A stretch of 64,000 nucleotides of DNA from Blepharisma japonicum (Eukaryota > Ciliophora > Heterotrichea > Heterotrichida > Blepharismidae), in contig CATKHK010000012.1 of NCBI GenBank assembly GCA_949751835.1, forward strand, positions 62,001 to 126,000, written 5' to 3'. The notes beneath the pieces were generated by a model, which had not been told where the DNA came from, made no database searches, and saw only the letters and a list, made by a program, of their open reading frames with translations. The translations under genes and the position numbers were made by a program. Shown one piece after another: positions 20,096 through 29,807 of this stretch. Positions within the stretch are counted from its first letter, which is position 1. Every line of letters starts with the position of its first letter.

Positions 20096-21772
20096 TCACA
20101 TATCTTGCAGTAAATCTTCGTCAGGAGTTTCTAAATCAAAAACATCCATAGCAGACTTTCTTGCATTAAATGCAGAAGCCATTGCTTCTTCTTGCCTTAA
20201 ATGGTCATTAAAGGACTTCAGTTGTTTGCGGAGATTTCTTATCATTTCTTCTTTCATAGCTAGGACTTTGTCAAGTTCACATACGTATTGGTCAACGTCA
20301 CTTCCTGGCTTGTCTACTTCACTGAGAAGCGCCATTTGGACTTTAATAGCATCGACCATATCATCAATGGTCTTTCTATGTGTATTAATAAGCTGCTCTT
20401 CTTCAGATAAAATAACAGCAATTAAATTTTCATGAGAAGCAGTCAGCTCTTCAAGGTCCATATTTTCAGACGCGTCAAAAATAGGATTTGAAGGAACTGG
20501 AGGCTGAGGCTGTGGCTGTGGGACTGGATTTGGTTGAGATCTTGGCGATGTAAAGCCACCTCCAATTCTGCTTTTTGGCTTATTTGCAGGCTTTGTGCCG
20601 TTAGTTTTAATCCTTTCAGCTTCTTCTTTAAAAGTAATTTTTGAAGCATTATTTGTATTTTTTGGAGAAATATCTTCTTCATCTTCATCTTCATTTTTGA
20701 CATATCGTACAATATTATTATTTTGCCTTGGAAGCATCAAAACATTAGCTAGCTGGTCTGCGTTTTTCCCAGAGCCTCCTCCACCTTTTTTAAGCTCTTT
20801 AACTCTGTCAGCGTATCTTAAAGAATTCAATGTATGCTCGCAGCTGCTAAGTCCAGGCGAAACATTGGCAATCATAACAGTTCTGCAGTTTCCTACAAAT
20901 GAGTCCTTCAAGACTAATGTTAGCTTGCTTCCTCTGAATGGGGTGTGTTTTTTATCTTGATCAAGAGCCCTTATACACTCCTTTAGTGCTAAAAGAGATT
21001 TATTAATTTCTGCGCCATCTATTCTGGTTTTTCCATCAGAGTTCATTGTATCTGCACCTCTTTCGCTTCCTGCTAAATCAATAAAAGTAACTTTTCCAAC
21101 AGCACGGCGTTTTTCACGCAAAGAGATCTCTAAAACTCCATGAGACCTTGAAGAGTCATCATTTGCACCTGTAGTTCCTGTTGTCCTATTAGAAAGTCCT
21201 AAGGTGAGGATTTGCATTAAAGTTTGCACATCATCAACTGGCTTATATTGGAGCCCTACAATATTGACATTTTGTTTGGCATCTTCTCTAACATGAAGAA
21301 TATGCCTTTCATTTAAAAGGTCATGAAGCTTCCCACAGTAAATTTCATAAAATGAAACCCATAGCTTTATATTTGGATAAAGCTGCTCCCTATAATAATA
21401 AAGATCATTAGCTGCTAGCAGATAAAGTCCTGGGGTTTGGCCTTCTCCCATCATGGTATATGTCTTTCCGCTGCCTGTCTGCCCATATGCGAAACATGTG
21501 ACCTTGGCCCCTTGAAATGCTGCTTGGACTATTGGCTGGACTGTGGCTCTATAAAGCATCTCATTAGTGATGTCTTCACTGAATACACCGTCAAATGTAA
21601 AATGATGCTCTTCTATGTATTTTGTCAAATCCACTTTGACTTTCTCTTCTGTGACTACTATTGTTTGAGGTGAGCGCTGAGATAGAATATCAACCTCACC
21701 TCGGGCCTTTTCTTTGGAGTTTAGAGGTCTTTTGCGAACTATCACTTGGATTTTCTGGTCTCGATCTACCAT
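20096..21772 (-). CDS. Kinesin-13 family microtubule depolymerase
   Basis: A 558-residue frame. The motor begins almost at the N-terminus (IQVIVRKRPLNSKEKARGE), with the P-loop GQTGSGKTYTM, switch I DDSSRSH, switch II DLAGSERGAD, ALDQDKKHTPFRGSKLT and SLRYADRVKEL; RKRPLN and RYADRVKEL are kinesin-13 signatures. This group (KIF2/MCAK) does not walk but strips tubulin from microtubule ends, controlling spindle and cilium length. The usual N-terminal targeting and neck region is nearly absent here, which is unusual. The tail has a Pro/Gln-rich stretch and a short coiled coil. It lies 39 bp upstream of the bL17 start, same strand. Confidence 0.94.
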   Translation of the reverse strand: MVDRDQKIQVIVRKRPLNSKEKARGEVDILSQRSPQTIVVTEEKVKVDLTKYIEEHHFTFDGVFSEDITNEMLYRATVQPIVQAAFQGAKVTCFAYGQTGSGKTYTMMGEGQTPGLYLLAANDLYYYREQLYPNIKLWVSFYEIYCGKLHDLLNERHILHVREDAKQNVNIVGLQYKPVDDVQTLMQILTLGLSNRTTGTTGANDDSSRSHGVLEISLREKRRAVGKVTFIDLAGSERGADTMNSDGKTRIDGAEINKSLLALKECIRALDQDKKHTPFRGSKLTLVLKDSFVGNCRTVMIANVSPGLSSCEHTLNSLRYADRVKELKKGGGGSGKNADQLANVLMLPRQNNNIVRYVKNEDEDEEDISPKNTNNASKITFKEEAERIKTNGTKPANKPKSRIGGGFTSPRSQPNPVPQPQPQPPVPSNPIFDASENMDLEELTASHENLIAVILSEEEQLINTHRKTIDDMVDAIKVQMALLSEVDKPGSDVDQYVCELDKVLAMKEEMIRNLRKQLKSFNDHLRQEEAMASAFNARKSAMDVFDLETPDEDLLQDM

Positions 21773-21999
21773 TTTGAAAATGATTTAGAGTAAGATGAAA
21801 CTTTTTATGATATGTGGGATTTGAATTTATTTAAATAGGATGAATAAAATAAAAATATTGGTAGGTGGAAAGTTTTTGATGGATTGGTAAGCATTTTAGC
21901 TGAGAATAATTTTATCTAAGCTTTTGCTATTTTTAGATTTTATTGCCTATAATATTTTTTAAGTTTAAAAAATTTTGCAATGCTACAGATTTTATGTGA

Positions 22000-23445
22000 T
22001 TATTTAATAGCACTACAATATGAGGTAAGTATAGCTATTGCATCCTCTGGTAAATGGTATTTTTTCACAAAGCCATTGATAATTTGTGAAACGATTGATT
22101 CTGATATTTGAAAACTTTCCATTATAGCAATATATGAGGATAGCTGAGCAACTACAACTTCTCTAAGTCTTGTCGGCAAGTCTTCATGGATTTCTCCATC
22201 ACCAATACAATACTCAGCAAATTTTTCCATTTCATTTTCCAATGAATCTTCCAACATTTTTTCCCAAAAATTTTCTTGGTCCCAATAAGGATGGGATATT
22301 ATCAAAGTCTGCAGAAACACTTTTGTTTTGTTTTCTTCTTTATAAAATGTTTGGGATAAGATAATGCACTGGCTTGCACATATAAAGTCTTCTATTGTCA
22401 ATTTTGATAAAACTTCATACATTAGCGTTCCTAATTGATAAAAAGTTTCACCTGGAAGAACAAATTGACCATGATTTCGCTTTTCATTTAATACAGAGAC
22501 TCAGGATCTTTTTCCTTCAGGGTCAGAAATCATTATTGAAAATTTGGATTTTTCATGAGACGTCAATTGTTTTCCTTTCCAACATTTGTCAATAATTTTT
22601 CTCATTATTTCCATTTGATTGGCGATTTTCAGCTCTAAAGAATGCCTTTCGTTACACGAAGATTGATTAGAGAAGAATTGGACGTTTTCTACCCTTTTCC
22701 CTGTTCTTAAGTTAGTGATAAATAACTCAATTTCTGATTCGGGGTTGAACTTTTTAATTTCCTAAATATTGAATACTTTGGTGATTCCTTCAACTTCAAA
22801 AAAAAGAGACTTTAAATAGGAACCTTCTATTTCTGTTATTTTTATGAGTGTTTGTTTAATCAAATTTTTTCTCTCTTCTTCTTGTTTTTGATAGAACATC
22901 AATATTTTATCCATTTCTTCTTCAAATGGCCTGTTGAAATTATTCAGTTCTTCTATTGCACATAAATAAGCTTTTTGATAATCTTCTTCTTGCTTACTTT
23001 CTTTTCTTTTATGCCCTTTTTCAGAGTCCTTAGACGTACCAAAATATTTTTCTTTAGCTCTTAAATGATTTTTTATCAATTTTTCTCGTTCTTCAACTAG
23101 ATTTTTCCCGATTTGACGTTTTTCTTTCATGAGGGAATCTTGATTGGCCAATAATTTTTTTATAGAAGCTGAGAATCCATTGGTGAATTCTGCAGAAATA
23201 TTGTTTAATAGAAGAGCTTGCTGGTTTATATAAGTTTGTATTAGTGATAGGTAGAGGCTAATATTACTTTTCTGACTATTATCAAATATTGGTGACTGAG
23301 CTAATTTTTCAAGTCCTTTTGCATATGATTTGTCTAATTCGCATTTTTCTTGTATAAAATTAGTGCATTCCTCAAGCAAATTTTTAGAAGATTTTCATTG
23401 AAGTCTAATCTCTGAAAATTTATCCCATAATTCAGTATAGTTCAT
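22000..23445 (-). CDS. F-BAR domain protein, 476 aa, one 15-nt intron
   Basis: Exons 23445-22777 and 22761-22000 give 476 residues with two UGA-encoded Trp. Residues 1-225 have the F-BAR pattern: MNYTELWDKFSEIRLQWKSS, CELDKSYAKGLEKLA, then long amphipathic helices rich in Lys/Glu. F-BAR dimers bend membranes during endocytosis or cytokinesis. The second half, including VLSKLTIEDFICASQCIILS, KVFLQTLI and WDQENFWEKML, resembles a helical region seen in KIAA0513/SBF-type proteins; this is a loose recollection of pattern and should be treated as tentative. The start codon is only 17 bp from that of a divergent gene. Confidence 0.8.
22762..22776 (-). other. 15-nt intron in the F-BAR gene
   Basis: GTATTCAATATTTAG, 15 nt, A at position 10, phase 0 between ITK and EIKKFN. 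Retention gives in-frame TAG as the intron's own last codon. Confidence 0.88.
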
Positions 23446-23462
23446 TTTTATAGTTTAAAAAG
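23446..23462. promoter_or_regulatory. 17-bp gap between divergent start codons
   Basis: The F-BAR gene (minus) and the next gene (plus) start only 17 bp apart in a pure A/T stretch apart from two G/C pairs. Both leaders and promoters must therefore be extremely short or lie inside the opposite gene. Confidence 0.6.
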
Positions 23463-24254
23463 ATGAATTTATCTTTTGATAAACAACAAAGACTTATTGA
23501 CTCTCTAAATCACCAGAACTCAATAACGTCAAGAAAGCAAATTAGACATAATAATATACGAAAAATTGAATCAATAGAAAAATTGTCATCGCAAACATCA
23601 CAAAATATTGGCAATCTAAATGCTTTGCAAGGACTAAGTAATAGTATGAATATTAGCTTTCACTCTTTAAAATCAAAAATTTCAATACACGATCCCAAGT
23701 CTCCTAATACCCCAAATATCACAAATCAACATGGATTCAATTTTATTAGATTTTCATCAACTCCGTCATCAAAGAAAAGCAAGGTTTCTAAAACATTTTT
23801 AAAAGTCCAGCCTAAACCAAATTTGCCTATTCCTATTGGAGCAATCTCAAGCCAAACATCTCTAAAAGAATCAACCAGGACTAGGTTGATTAATATGTTA
23901 ACAGAAACTGATAGCACAGGCCTGGTTTCAGTAAGGTCTAGAACTGCTTCTAGTCCTAGAAAAAGAAAAACTAACCAAGAATATTTTATTCCTCCATCCG
24001 GAGCTCAGCTGGATTTGGTGCTTAAACAAATTAAAGAAAAAGAAAGAGTGCTTAGGCAGGAAAATGAATTTTGGGATAAAATTAGAGACTTGACGGTAAG
24101 AATTGAAAAAAAGATTTACCTGAAAGAAGAGGATAAAAAGGAAACAAAGATTAAGAAAATAAAAAAATCAAATGAAAATAGCCCAGAGAGGATAATAGAA
24201 ACTGAATCATATGTTCTGCCATCAAAAATTATTATTAAGCCCCAACTGGCTTAA
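23463..24254 (+). CDS. Hypothetical Ser/Asn-rich protein, 263 aa
   Basis: An uninterrupted 263-residue frame. The first 170 residues are polar and low in structure, with many Ser-Pro and Thr-Pro sites (HDPKSPNTPN, RTASSPRKRK) that look like proline-directed kinase targets, and a KRKTN patch that could be a nuclear signal. Residues 180-225 form one amphipathic, charged helix (QIKEKERVLRQENEFWDKIR). No family is recognised. Trp is TGG here. Confidence 0.65.
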   Translation: MNLSFDKQQRLIDSLNHQNSITSRKQIRHNNIRKIESIEKLSSQTSQNIGNLNALQGLSNSMNISFHSLKSKISIHDPKSPNTPNITNQHGFNFIRFSSTPSSKKSKVSKTFLKVQPKPNLPIPIGAISSQTSLKESTRTRLINMLTETDSTGLVSVRSRTASSPRKRKTNQEYFIPPSGAQLDLVLKQIKEKERVLRQENEFWDKIRDLTVRIEKKIYLKEEDKKETKIKKIKKSNENSPERIIETESYVLPSKIIIKPQLA

Positions 24255-24396
24255 TGGAAATTTGTTGGTGAGTTTATAATTGTTTATGCAAAGACCTCAG
24301 CGCACAAATTTTTTAATTTAAATATTTTTAGAAAAGACTCTGTATAAATTTCTTTTAGAAGCATTTTCTGTAATAGCTTATGAATTCAAACACAAA

Positions 24397-25506
24397 ATGG
24401 AAAAACAAGTTGAAGGTTACTACATCCCTGTTAAAGCTTATAACTTTGTAGTCCCTGAAGATGCTTTTGAAAATGATGAAGAACGTCCAAATCCTCAAGC
24501 ATTAATCTCCAAATTGCCTACCAAGCAAGCAATCAAAGCAAAGCATTCAAGTATGGCTGCACCTGGAGCCAAAATCAAAATCCAAATGCCAAAAAATTTG
24601 CTACTTTCTAACTCAAAGGAAAAAGATTTAGAGGACTCTGACAACAAAACCGAGTCTAGTAGAAATACTACAAATTTACCAAAAAAACCTCAAAAAATAA
24701 GACCAAATACCGCAAAACCAAAATGGAATGATAAAAATATTTCAACAGAAGAAGACATTCTTGACGAAAACCAAGAAGAAAAACTAATATTATTTGAAGA
24801 AGTAGAAGACAAGCCTGCAGCAACAATGATGCAGGCTCCAAAAAGTATAGAAAAAGTTCAAAATAAAACGTTATCTCAGCCTAAAACACTTCAAAGACCT
24901 TTAAGTGCAGTAACCAAAACAAAAGTTCCTGAGGTTTTCAAAGAAGGAAAAGCTATAACAAAAACTGAAAAAGCGCAAAAAGATGAAATCAAGCAAAAAG
25001 CTATAAAAAAAGTCTCGGATTGGATGGAAGAAGCTGATAAAAAAAGAGAAAAAGAAGTCCAAAAAATCCAAAATATGTATCAATTTAAAAAATCAAATAG
25101 TAAACTCTCAGAAGATATCAAAGAATTAATGAAAAGGCTGAACAAAACTAACGATAAAACCAGTAAAACAATTGGAACTGTATTAAAAACTTCAAATCAC
25201 AGCGAAACTAATTCTTTATACTCCTCAACTCAGCAGCTAAAAGAAGATAAACTTGTATCTGATGAAATTTTCAGTATGGTAGATACGAGATTTAAGCTGA
25301 ACCAAAGGAATTTTACTGAAAGAAGTATAAATAAAAGAATTGACCTACACGAGCTATATAGTAACGAAAATAATTCAAAAAGCTCATGAATCCCTGACTT
25401 TTTAATTTCACACGAAAGTTGAAATCCTAACAAAGAGCAGACTGAGGCTGCTTCAGACCACATTATCGATGGCTCAGATTCTCCCACAAATTGGAATAAT
25501 TATTAA
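24397..25506 (+). CDS. Hypothetical Lys-rich protein, 369 aa
   Basis: A frame of 369 residues ending at TAA 25504 when UGA at 25387 and 25423 are read as Trp (SSWIPDFLI and ESWNPNKEQ). The chain is polar with acidic and basic blocks and one predicted coiled coil (about residues 188-230, KVSDWMEEADKKREKEVQK). The N-terminus GYYIPVKAYNFVVPEDAF may be a short ordered motif. No family is recognised. The next gene's ATG lies 43 bp after the stop on the same strand. Confidence 0.68.
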
Positions 25507-25549
25507 TCTATGTAATTTCTCTCTGATTTTCAATTTATATCTAATAAGT

Positions 25550-26623
25550 ATGGAGAACCTAAAACTCCTTCTCGTTTTTATCATTTCAGCTTACGCAGTC
25601 GAAGAAATTGAAAAAAATTACTGTTGGTCTTATCAATGCAAGACAAATACCACAGCTTTTAACTCATCAACCTGTATTTACCCTAACACTTTATATTCAA
25701 CCTACGTCCTGAATGCTTGCACATCAACTTCTACTCCTTATTGCCCACCTATTTATGGAACTTATCAAAACTCCTCATGCACAACTACCCCTAATGCAAC
25801 CGCAGTGACTAATTTATATCCAGGGGAAACTTGTTCAGCAAACAGCATGTGCGCTTCAAATAATTGCACAAAGGCTCATTGTATAGGTGTTAGCTTGAAT
25901 GGGACTTGCACCAAGCATGATTATTGTGGGCCTGGATTAAGATGTGCATCAGGGACTTGCAAAGCGTTACTAAATATAAATGAAGTTGGCTGTACAACGG
26001 ATTATGATTGTGTGCCCAAAGCAGGATGTAATCTTACAAGTACTGGAGGGGTGTGTGTGGAATATTTTTCTTTACCACTTAACAGCGTAGTTTCAAATTG
26101 TGCCAAAACTAAACAAGGCGGGTATTCTAATTTGTGTAAATCTGGAGTTTGTTTATACACTTCATTATTTTCAAACAAGGGAACTTGTTCTAATGCACCT
26201 ACATCAGTAGCAACACTCCCGCAGCAATGCACAAGTGATACCCAATGCATGGGAAAAACTGAATCAAATACTTATTTCACGAGTTGCCAATGTGGTATGA
26301 ACCCATCAGGATTATCATTTTGTCAGCCATTCTATGGAGATTCACCTTATTTGAAGTTTATTTCTTCATATAGAACTTTTATGTGGAGCGAGGCTCTTGA
26401 GAAGTGTAATACAGTGAGAAGGTTTGATGATAATTGTTGGAAAATGACTGTGGGACAGAATTATACGAATTTATATGTATCAAAATATCAAATAGACAAT
26501 TATCCTCAATTGCAAAATAATGATGCTTGCACTAAGACTATTTATTTTTCGAATTATTACTCCAAAACTTATTCTGGGGCAGCTTCACTTATTATTTCTC
26601 TTTACTTGTTGATGCTAAGCTAA
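25550..26623 (+). CDS. Cys-rich secreted or GPI-anchored surface protein, 357 aa
   Basis: The start at 25550 was chosen because it opens a signal peptide (MENLKLLLVFIISAYAVEE). The body has more than 30 Cys in short-spaced blocks, for example CSANSMCASNNCTKAHC and GLRCASGTCK, an EGF/dickkopf-like disulfide pattern common in ciliate surface proteins, with many Asn-X-Ser/Thr sites. The last 17 residues (GAASLIISLYLLMLS end) are hydrophobic, without a basic tail, fitting a GPI-anchor signal. It is likely exposed on the cell surface or cyst wall; the ligand is unknown. The stop is 30 bp from the stop of the converging kinase-like gene. Confidence 0.75.
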   Translation: MENLKLLLVFIISAYAVEEIEKNYCWSYQCKTNTTAFNSSTCIYPNTLYSTYVLNACTSTSTPYCPPIYGTYQNSSCTTTPNATAVTNLYPGETCSANSMCASNNCTKAHCIGVSLNGTCTKHDYCGPGLRCASGTCKALLNINEVGCTTDYDCVPKAGCNLTSTGGVCVEYFSLPLNSVVSNCAKTKQGGYSNLCKSGVCLYTSLFSNKGTCSNAPTSVATLPQQCTSDTQCMGKTESNTYFTSCQCGMNPSGLSFCQPFYGDSPYLKFISSYRTFMWSEALEKCNTVRRFDDNCWKMTVGQNYTNLYVSKYQIDNYPQLQNNDACTKTIYFSNYYSKTYSGAASLIISLYLLMLS

Positions 26624-26653
26624 TTCCAATTATTCTAATTTATTTTTAATAAA

Positions 26654-27943
26654 TTATGTATACATAACGCTTATATTTTCGTCATAAACTTTGCTAATTT
26701 TTTCATAAACTGTTTCATACGGCAGCCCCAGATCTATTGCAAGCTGCTGGATTGCCGAATCTGCTGGATTTGAAATAGTCTGTCCTAAAATGACTACTTT
26801 TAAAGCTTCACACACTCTTTCTAGCATCTTATCAGCAGCTTCTAAGTATTCTCCACTCCCCAAGTTATAATTAAGTGCTATGATTTCTTTTAATTCCACA
26901 GCAGGCCCTGGATAGTTCTCTAAATTAAGCCATTCATGCTTCATTAAGTCTTCAGCAGTTGGCTTTTTTTCTCCTAAACATGAACATATGAACTCTTTCA
27001 CCTGAGGGGTCAGTCTTTTTATAATAGGGTTTGATTCCATTGCATGGAAAACACAACAGTCTTGTGCAGCAGAGGGAATTAAATCAGAATCCCCCAGAAC
27101 AGAATTTAAAACTAATATCCCAAGCGCATAAACATCATCTTCTAAGGTATGAATTTTAGATTGAAGCCTCTGTGATAAGCCTAATCCAAACTTAATTGCC
27201 CCAGATTTTGCAAAAAGAATTTGTGTAGTAGAAATCCCTCCATAGGCTTCATTTTTTCTATGAAGATATACGAGGAACTCCAAAATCTTTTTTACAATGA
27301 GTGAAACTAAGCTTTCTGGTAGACTTCCACAGGTAGCTATTAAATCTTTTAAACTGCCTCCAGGCAGATACTCCATAACGATACTGACTACGCCTTCAGG
27401 AGAGTTCCAAAATGTTGCGCTTACGTTGATTAGCTTCTTGTGTCTTTGCTGGATGTTTTGCCATTTACTGATCCAGTCTTTGAGATGTGCTCTTTCGTCC
27501 CGTGTACTGATTGGGATTTGTTTAATTGCGAAAAGTTCTAGAGTCTGGGCATGAAGGACTTTTCGGATATTCCCAGTGAGCGACTGGGAATTTAAATGTG
27601 AAAGGGTAATCATTTCTTCAAGCTGCACTTGGCATTGGGGAAGAATTATTTGTGCTTGACTTCGAAGCCTTGAAAAAGGCTCATAGAGATCTATGCTGTC
27701 AGGATTAGTAGGAAGCTTTTCCAGCTGTTTTAATGCTTTTGTTAATTTTGAATGGTCATTTGGTTTTATTTTTATAGGCGACAGCAAATTTTTCATCTTT
27801 TTGTACTCTTCGCCTTCATAAATTTCTTCAATATCTTTTTTCATGGTTTTCTTTATCGGCTGCGAAAATGCTTTGGGGAGTCTGGTAGATACAATGGGTT
27901 TAGGAAGGTGCTTTACTTTGTAATCAGCAACAATTTTCATCAT
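26654..27943 (-). CDS. MAP2K-like pseudokinase, 429 aa
   Basis: A 429-residue frame with a protein-kinase fold from about residue 110. Recognisable parts are RKVLHAQTLELFAIKQIPI with the beta-3 Lys, VMEYLPGGSLKDLI (MAP2K/STE-like), LEFLVYLHRKN, DVYALGILVLNSVLG and CLGEKKPTAEDLMKHEWL. The active-site residues are replaced: the HRDLKxxN loop reads EAYGGISTTQIL, and the DFG region reads KFGLGLSQ, so catalytic Asp, Lys, Asn and the Mg-binding Asp are all missing. The Gly-rich loop is also poor. It should not phosphorylate and is more likely a scaffold or regulator of a kinase cascade. A tail of about 80 residues follows the domain. Confidence 0.85.
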   Translation of the reverse strand: MMKIVADYKVKHLPKPIVSTRLPKAFSQPIKKTMKKDIEEIYEGEEYKKMKNLLSPIKIKPNDHSKLTKALKQLEKLPTNPDSIDLYEPFSRLRSQAQIILPQCQVQLEEMITLSHLNSQSLTGNIRKVLHAQTLELFAIKQIPISTRDERAHLKDWISKWQNIQQRHKKLINVSATFWNSPEGVVSIVMEYLPGGSLKDLIATCGSLPESLVSLIVKKILEFLVYLHRKNEAYGGISTTQILFAKSGAIKFGLGLSQRLQSKIHTLEDDVYALGILVLNSVLGDSDLIPSAAQDCCVFHAMESNPIIKRLTPQVKEFICSCLGEKKPTAEDLMKHEWLNLENYPGPAVELKEIIALNYNLGSGEYLEAADKMLERVCEALKVVILGQTISNPADSAIQQLAIDLGLPYETVYEKISKVYDENISVMYT

Positions 27944-28023
27944 TCTAATAAAATAAGTTTGCTCAAAATACTGATAAAATGGATAAAAAAGATTTCTCCA
28001 AAAAATAGACTTTATGAACAGAA

Positions 28024-29337
28024 TTAATTTAAAACATTTAAAAAAATCACAATAACAGTGATATCGTCAATTGAGTCATCTTCTTTTTGCCATCTCATCA
28101 CTGCCTCTTTTACCAACTTATCACAGCATGCTTCTGTTTTTCCAGTCTCCCAAGACTCTTTCACCATATCTACAGCTTCTTGGCTACTGATGAATTCCCA
28201 AATACCATCAGAAGCAAGTATAATAAATTTATCTTTTGGCTCTAATTGTTTTATAAGCATTTCTGGCTCAGCACTTACACCAACTGATTTAGCGACGAAG
28301 TCTCCAATAGACCTCGACATCGCCAAGCCAGGGATTTGTTGGTCTTGAAGCCAAACTCTGTAAGGGCCTAAAGGCTGTCCGTTGTCGTCAAAGTAAGGCT
28401 CAATTCTGCCATTCGCTTTAATAATCCTTGTTCCTTCATCAGGAAGATCTGGCTTATGGTCTCTTGACAGATCAATCGCTCTCCACGTATTTTCATTTCT
28501 CTCTGCCAAAACTGCTCTAGAGTCCCCAACATTCCCACAAATAACTGAAGACCCTCTTATTAGCAGAGAAACCAGTGTACTTCCTGAGAATTCTGCATTT
28601 ATTGTGCTGTCCTGTACAAGTTTATCTACATTTACGATCCCATTGGCCAAAGCTTGTGAGTAAGCATTTACCGGAGATTCATATTCAGGCATTCCTTGCT
28701 CTACAGTAATAGGAAGCTTTTCTTTGATATATCCTGAAACTTCATGGCCAAGAACTCCATGTCCATCACATACCGCAAAAAGATATTGCCCTTTAATGCC
28801 TTGTAATAGTGGCTGAATTATAAAAGCATCTTGATTATATTTTTTGGGCCTCCCCAGCATACTTCCTGCGCGAGTTTTATACGCGCATCTAGTGACTACA
28901 TTTATAACTGAATTTGTATAAGTTGGAGACATAGGAGGCGTAATCATACTTGCAGTCCTTTTTTTGGCACTCGACGGCTTTGATTTGGCCTCTGCTATTA
29001 TTGAAGCTGAAGGGGTGAACGGCAACTTTTTTTGCTCTTCAAGAAGAAGTTGGTCAGGGATCAAAAGACGTGGAAGTTTGCGGCTGCGGACGTTAGATTC
29101 AGGGCTTGGACGGTTGCTGCGAGATTTGGTGATCCTTATTGATTTTGGCTTTTCTTCAGTTCACGCTACTTTTGGACTTAGTAAAGTGCCTCTGGATGAA
29201 ACTTTCCGAATAGTTTGAATATCTCGTATGATACGACTTCTAGGTATTGCATTTGTAGGGGATAGTGAAAAACCTTTTGAGGAGGAAGGGCTTATTTGAT
29301 GTGTTTCAGATCGTTTGTGCCTGGGAATATCAAACAT
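28024..29337 (-). CDS. PP2C Ser/Thr phosphatase, 437 aa
   Basis: The frame runs from ATG at 29337 to TAA, with one UGA-encoded Trp in the N-terminal region (VAWTEEK). Residues 1-150 are Ser/Arg/Pro-rich and disordered with several SP sites. The PP2C domain follows: VCDGHGVLGHEVSGY with metal-binding DGHG, SGSTLVSLLI, NVGDSRAVL, LSRDHKPDLPDE, MSRSIGD, ILASDGIWEFIS and DDITVIVIF, so all metal ligands are present. It should be an active Mg/Mn-dependent phosphatase. Substrate and location are unknown. It lies 80 bp upstream of the pseudokinase gene on the same strand, an adjacency that may be coincidental. Confidence 0.93.
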
Positions 29338-29807
29338 ATTTAGTATAGTCCATGTTTTAATTTAAGTCTGAATAATTTCTTAATGAATTGCCTGGGATAC
29401 AAGCAAAAGTTAGCCATATACAAAATTTTAAGGTATGATGGGATGGTAGGGGGTCAGAATAAACTGGCTCTGATTAAATAGATTAATTTTTGAGAAAAGT
29501 AGCATTTTACTTTGTGAACAAAATAAATAGACTATCATTAAGGAAACCAAATTCAGCAAGGAATAAGCTTTAAATTAAAACAAATTGATTATTTATAGAT
29601 AATAGAATAGTAACTATTTTTTATATAATATTAAAAAATATAAAATAATTATTAATTTAAGTTTATTAAATGCTTTATAAATTAGATAGATATAAGCATA
29701 TGGCAATCAAATATCTGATAAGAAAAATTAATTGGTTATGAGAATAGAAATTTACTATTAAAATCTTAATAATCTGAATTTCATTTTAAAATCCTAGTAA
29801 ATATCTG
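29338..29807. other. AT-rich divergent spacer
   Basis: 470 bp between the divergent PP2C and VWA genes. Extremely AT-rich from 29560 onward, with no gene or RNA recognised. It presumably holds both promoters. Confidence 0.5.
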
